Shown here: in pieces, positions 22,771-26,661 of the stretch
Numbering within the stretch: position 1 is the stretch's first letter
Layout: each line of letters begins with the position of its first letter
Source: an uncultured Peptococcaceae bacterium
Lineage (GTDB): Bacteria > Bacillota > Peptococcia > Peptococcales > Peptococcaceae
Assembly: GCA_934229395.1 (NCBI GenBank)
Contig: CAKQDL010000026.1
Location: forward strand, 1-26,661
Length of the DNA: 26,661 bases
Reading direction: 5' to 3'
Position numbers and translations under genes: made by a program
Notes under the pieces: generated by a model
Told to the model about the DNA's origin: nothing
Seen by the model: the letters and a program-made list of their open reading frames with translations, nothing else
Databases searched by the model: none

Positions 22771-25700
22771 TCAATAAGTTGCAGTATCCTCGGCAACCAT
22801 CATCAATGGCTGTTCTGCGGCAATATCAGCATAATTTTCAGTCTTAGGCATATCAGCACTAAATGAACCACCTACGCCAAAGAACTTCTCAAAGAATGAT
22901 TTAAGCTTGTCTATAACGCCTTGTTTCTTTGTGGCTCTATTACCACCACCAAAGCGAGAAACAGGTGGCATAAGCTTATCAATGTCTGTACCTGTGGTTT
23001 TGATTTCACCATCACGGAATGCGTTCTCGATGAATTTTCTTGTTTCAGGTTCTTTTAGCTTTTCATCTTTAATAATCTGTACGAGTTCTTCTTCACGCTT
23101 TTCGGCTACATAGTCACGCCATTCTGTCATAACATCTTCAACATCATTGATTCCGGCAATGAATGTTTCGATGAGTGCCTTTTTGCTACGAAGTTCAGGG
23201 CTGGCATCAATAGCCTTTTTGATTGTGACAAGCACTTCCTTATCTTCACAGTGGCTATCGTGGTATTTCTTTACAAGCATAAGGATATAGTCAATATTAA
23301 TTTCTATTTGCTTGATAAGTTCTACTTCAAAGACGATATCATCGATAATATCTGTGCTTTCACCACGCTTGCGTTTTTCTTTCCATTCATCTCGCAAATC
23401 CTGATACCTGCCAAGATAATCCTGTAAATCACGTTCAGAAATCATCTCTTTACCTGCAAATTCATCAAATGCAGATAAAAGGTTTCTCATACGAAGAATT
23501 GCACCAAATAATGAGATAAAATCTTTCTGATTCTGCTCACCGATAATCCGTGGTTCTGAAAGCGGAAATTTATATGTTAAATCATCCATCATATCCATAT
23601 ATCCCGGATACCGCTTTCCATCAATGCTTTCATAACCATAGTAGTAATCTTTGAAGCCTTTCATCAAAACGATACCACCTGCATTCTTATCACCGAAAAG
23701 CGAAATAGCCGTATCAACTCGTTTCTGAAGGTTTCTAAAGCAAACGATATTACCGAAGGTCTTGATTGAATTAAGGATTCTGTTTGTTCTTGAAAATGCC
23801 TGAATGAGTCCATGCATCTTTAGGTTCTTATCTACCCACAGTGTATTTAATGTAGTAGCATCAAAACCTGTTAAGAACATATTTACAACGATGAGCAAAT
23901 CAAGTTCCTTGTTCTTCATACGAAGAGAAACATCTTTATAATAATTCTGGAACTTGTCGCTGTCTGTCGAGTAGTTCGTATGGAACATCTCGTTATAATC
24001 TTTGATGGCCATATCAAGAAAATCTCTTGATGACTGGTCAAGTGCTGATGTATCTTCTGAATTTTCTTCGTCAAGAATACCACTTGTACCTTCATCATAT
24101 TCGGCTTCATTTGCACCATAACTGTAGATGGTTGCAATACAAAGTTTTTTCGTAGGGTCTGCCTCCATCTGCTTTTTGAATTCCTGATAATATAATTTTG
24201 CCATTGGAACAGATGCAACGGCGAAGATAGAGTTAAATCCACTTACTCGTTGTTTCTGTTTTATTTCCTCTACAGCACCATTCTTGCCGGATGCAACTTC
24301 AGAAATATTGGTAAGGGTGTTGTAAATATATGTTTTATCACCACGATAGGTTTTTCTGTCAAAGTTGTTAAGAATGTATTCAGTTACAAGTCTGATACGC
24401 TCAGGAGCCATCATAGCCTTTTCACGAGCAATATCCCACACCTGTTCATCATCGATATCCTCGCCCATATCCATTGTCCTAACATAGTCCACTCTGAACG
24501 GAAGTACGTTCTTATCGTTGATAGCGTCAACAATAGTATAAGTGTGTAACTGGTCACCAAAGGTCTGCTCTGTTGTGAAGAACTGAGGCTTGCGGATACT
24601 TCCGGTCTTTTCAGGAAAGATTGGTGTTCCTGTGAAACCGAATAAGTGATATTTCTTAAAGCTTTTTACAATAGCTGCGTGCATATCACCAAACTGACTT
24701 CTATGGCATTCATCAAAGATGATTACTACGTGCTTTTTGTATATTTCATGGTCTTTGTTTTTCTTGATGAATGTTGCAAGCTTCTGAATAGTTGTAATGA
24801 TGATGTGAGCGTTGCTGTCCTCCAACTGCTTTTTAAGAATGGCAGTAGAAGTATTGCTGTTTGCAGCACCTTTTTCAAAACGGTCATATTCTTTCATTGT
24901 CTGGTAGTCCAAGTCCTTACGGTCAACTACGAAGAGTACCTTATCTATGTAAGGTAATAAAGAAGCTTGTCTTGCAGTTTTGAATGATGTAAGTGTCTTA
25001 CCTGAACCTGTTGTATGCCAGATATATCCACCTCCGGCAACATCACCATATTTTTTATAGTTATTAGCAATCTCAATACGATTCAAAATACGCTCAGTAG
25101 CAGTAATCTGATATGGTCGCATTACCATAAGCATATTTTCGGAAGTGAAAATGCAATACTTGGTAATGATATTAAGAAGCGTATGCTTTGCAAAGAATGT
25201 TCTTGTGAAGTCAATCAAATCCGGAATAACACGATTGTTTGCATCTGCCCAGAATGATGTAAATTCAAAGCTGTTGCTTGTTTTACCCTTCTTGGCAGTA
25301 GCTGCAGCATTTACATCCTTGATAGCATTGAAACGTGTGCTGTTGGAATAGTACTTTGTGTTTGTTCCGTTTGAAATAACGAAAATCTGAGTATATTCAA
25401 ACAGCCCACTTCCTGCCCAGAATGAATCTCTCTGATATCGGTTAATCTGATTGAAAGCCTCACGAATAGCCACACCTCTGCGTTTTAATTCGATATGAAC
25501 AAGAGGGAAACCATTTACAAGGATTGTGACATCGTATCTGTTATCATGCTTTACACCCTGTGCAGTACCGATGACATACTGATTGATGACCTGTAAAAAG
25601 TTATTGTGGATATTCTTCTTATCAATAAGGGTAATATTCTTTGTGCTGCCATCATCTCGCTTTAAAACCTGAACATTATCCTCCTGGATTTTTCTTGTCT

Positions 25701-25992
25701 TTTCAACGATTCCCTCATTCTGATTTGCAATAGAATTCTTAAAGAATCTATCCCATTCAGATGCAGAAAACTGATAAGCATTCAACCTTTCAAGCTGAGT
25801 GCGAAGATTTGCAATCAGATCTTTTTCTGTGTGTATCTGAATATATTCGTATCCCTGTTCTGTAAGCATACGAATATATTCTTTTTCCAGTTCAGCTTCT
25901 GACTGATAGTTGCTAGAACGTGCCTTCACAGGCTCATATTCGGTAACAACTGTATTTTCACTTGTCGCTGCCACGATATTGAAATATGGCAT
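22771..25992 (-). CDS. hsdR: Type I restriction endonuclease subunit R (HsdR)
   Basis: HsdR is the motor and nuclease subunit of a type I restriction-modification complex (R2M2S), which translocates DNA and cuts unmethylated DNA away from its target. The product is 1073 residues from ATG 25992, with AAAGGAGG 8 bases upstream. The nuclease domain shows Asp154 and Glu168-x-Lys170 (in DVTILVNGFPLVHIELK), then a QINRY motif. The helicase domains show Walker A TGSGKT (328-333), DECH (427-430), TGTP and later motor motifs (FLTGFDATTLNTLWVDK, QAFSRTNRI). The sequence resembles the EcoR124I group. It appears intact. It follows hsdS by 21 bases, so it is co-transcribed with it. The DNA looks more AT-rich than the core genes, consistent with horizontal gain. 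Confidence 0.96.
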   Translation of the reverse strand: MPYFNIVAATSENTVVTEYEPVKARSSNYQSEAELEKEYIRMLTEQGYEYIQIHTEKDLIANLRTQLERLNAYQFSASEWDRFFKNSIANQNEGIVEKTRKIQEDNVQVLKRDDGSTKNITLIDKKNIHNNFLQVINQYVIGTAQGVKHDNRYDVTILVNGFPLVHIELKRRGVAIREAFNQINRYQRDSFWAGSGLFEYTQIFVISNGTNTKYYSNSTRFNAIKDVNAAATAKKGKTSNSFEFTSFWADANNRVIPDLIDFTRTFFAKHTLLNIITKYCIFTSENMLMVMRPYQITATERILNRIEIANNYKKYGDVAGGGYIWHTTGSGKTLTSFKTARQASLLPYIDKVLFVVDRKDLDYQTMKEYDRFEKGAANSNTSTAILKKQLEDSNAHIIITTIQKLATFIKKNKDHEIYKKHVVIIFDECHRSQFGDMHAAIVKSFKKYHLFGFTGTPIFPEKTGSIRKPQFFTTEQTFGDQLHTYTIVDAINDKNVLPFRVDYVRTMDMGEDIDDEQVWDIAREKAMMAPERIRLVTEYILNNFDRKTYRGDKTYIYNTLTNISEVASGKNGAVEEIKQKQRVSGFNSIFAVASVPMAKLYYQEFKKQMEADPTKKLCIATIYSYGANEAEYDEGTSGILDEENSEDTSALDQSSRDFLDMAIKDYNEMFHTNYSTDSDKFQNYYKDVSLRMKNKELDLLIVVNMFLTGFDATTLNTLWVDKNLKMHGLIQAFSRTNRILNSIKTFGNIVCFRNLQKRVDTAISLFGDKNAGGIVLMKGFKDYYYGYESIDGKRYPGYMDMMDDLTYKFPLSEPRIIGEQNQKDFISLFGAILRMRNLLSAFDEFAGKEMISERDLQDYLGRYQDLRDEWKEKRKRGESTDIIDDIVFEVELIKQIEINIDYILMLVKKYHDSHCEDKEVLVTIKKAIDASPELRSKKALIETFIAGINDVEDVMTEWRDYVAEKREEELVQIIKDEKLKEPETRKFIENAFRDGEIKTTGTDIDKLMPPVSRFGGGNRATKKQGVIDKLKSFFEKFFGVGGSFSADMPKTENYADIAAEQPLMMVAEDTATY

Positions 25993-26013
25993 ACAAGACA
26001 CCTCCTTTTGAGA

Positions 26014-26661
<648 letters not shown>

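Overview
The window reads as a chromosomal segment of an anaerobe-type Bacillota, probably Clostridia or a close relative. The reasons are the gene order ruvC-ruvA-ruvB-queA-tgt-yajC-secD-secF, the cluster tig-clpP-clpX-lon-ysxC, strong AGGAGG-type ribosome binding sites, an S-layer-homology (SLH) surface protein and a RelQ-type alarmone synthetase. The species cannot be fixed from sequence alone.

Layout. (1) 89-2833, minus: a secreted SLH-anchored, multi-module surface protein with its own promoter. (2) 2993-12801, minus: a long colinear block read in the order trkA, trkH (potassium uptake), ruvC, ruvA, ruvB (Holliday junction processing), queA, tgt (queuosine in tRNA), yajC, secD, secF (Sec accessory complex). 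A hairpin and a promoter sit between yajC and secD, so secDF also forms its own unit. (3) 12943-19170, minus: tig, clpP, clpX, lon, ysxC, a protein-folding and proteolysis cluster ending in ribosome assembly. A strong terminator-like hairpin lies between clpX and lon. (4) 19273-19429, minus: tRNA-Leu(UAG) and tRNA-Gly(GCC) with promoter and terminator. (5) 19733-21109, plus: a two-gene operon of a CpXC zinc-ribbon protein and a RelQ-like small alarmone synthetase. (6) 21684-22358, plus: seven tRNA genes (Pro, Pro, Gly, Arg, His, Gln, Lys). The two tRNA-Pro copies each have their own promoter. (7) 22525-26661, minus: an accessory defence island placed directly after the tRNA array. It holds the end of a type I restriction-modification locus (hsdS 3' part, complete hsdR) and a 49-codon remnant that looks like the C-terminus of an abortive-infection protein.

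The most notable signal is at the right edge. The hsdS reading frame runs through at least 18 copies of a TCTG/CAGA tetranucleotide repeat that encodes (Thr-Asp-Arg-Gln)n just ahead of a target-recognition domain. Of the three possible reading frames out of the tract, one continues into the domain. The other two hit stop codons within 10 bases of the tract end. This is the architecture of a phase-variable specificity subunit, and gain or loss of three repeats would also change a spacer by four residues. A second signal is an identical box (ATCGTTGT, four bases after the -10) shared by all three tRNA promoters, next to an alarmone synthetase gene. The core blocks (2) and (3) are otherwise ordinary housekeeping DNA with a few oddities listed below.
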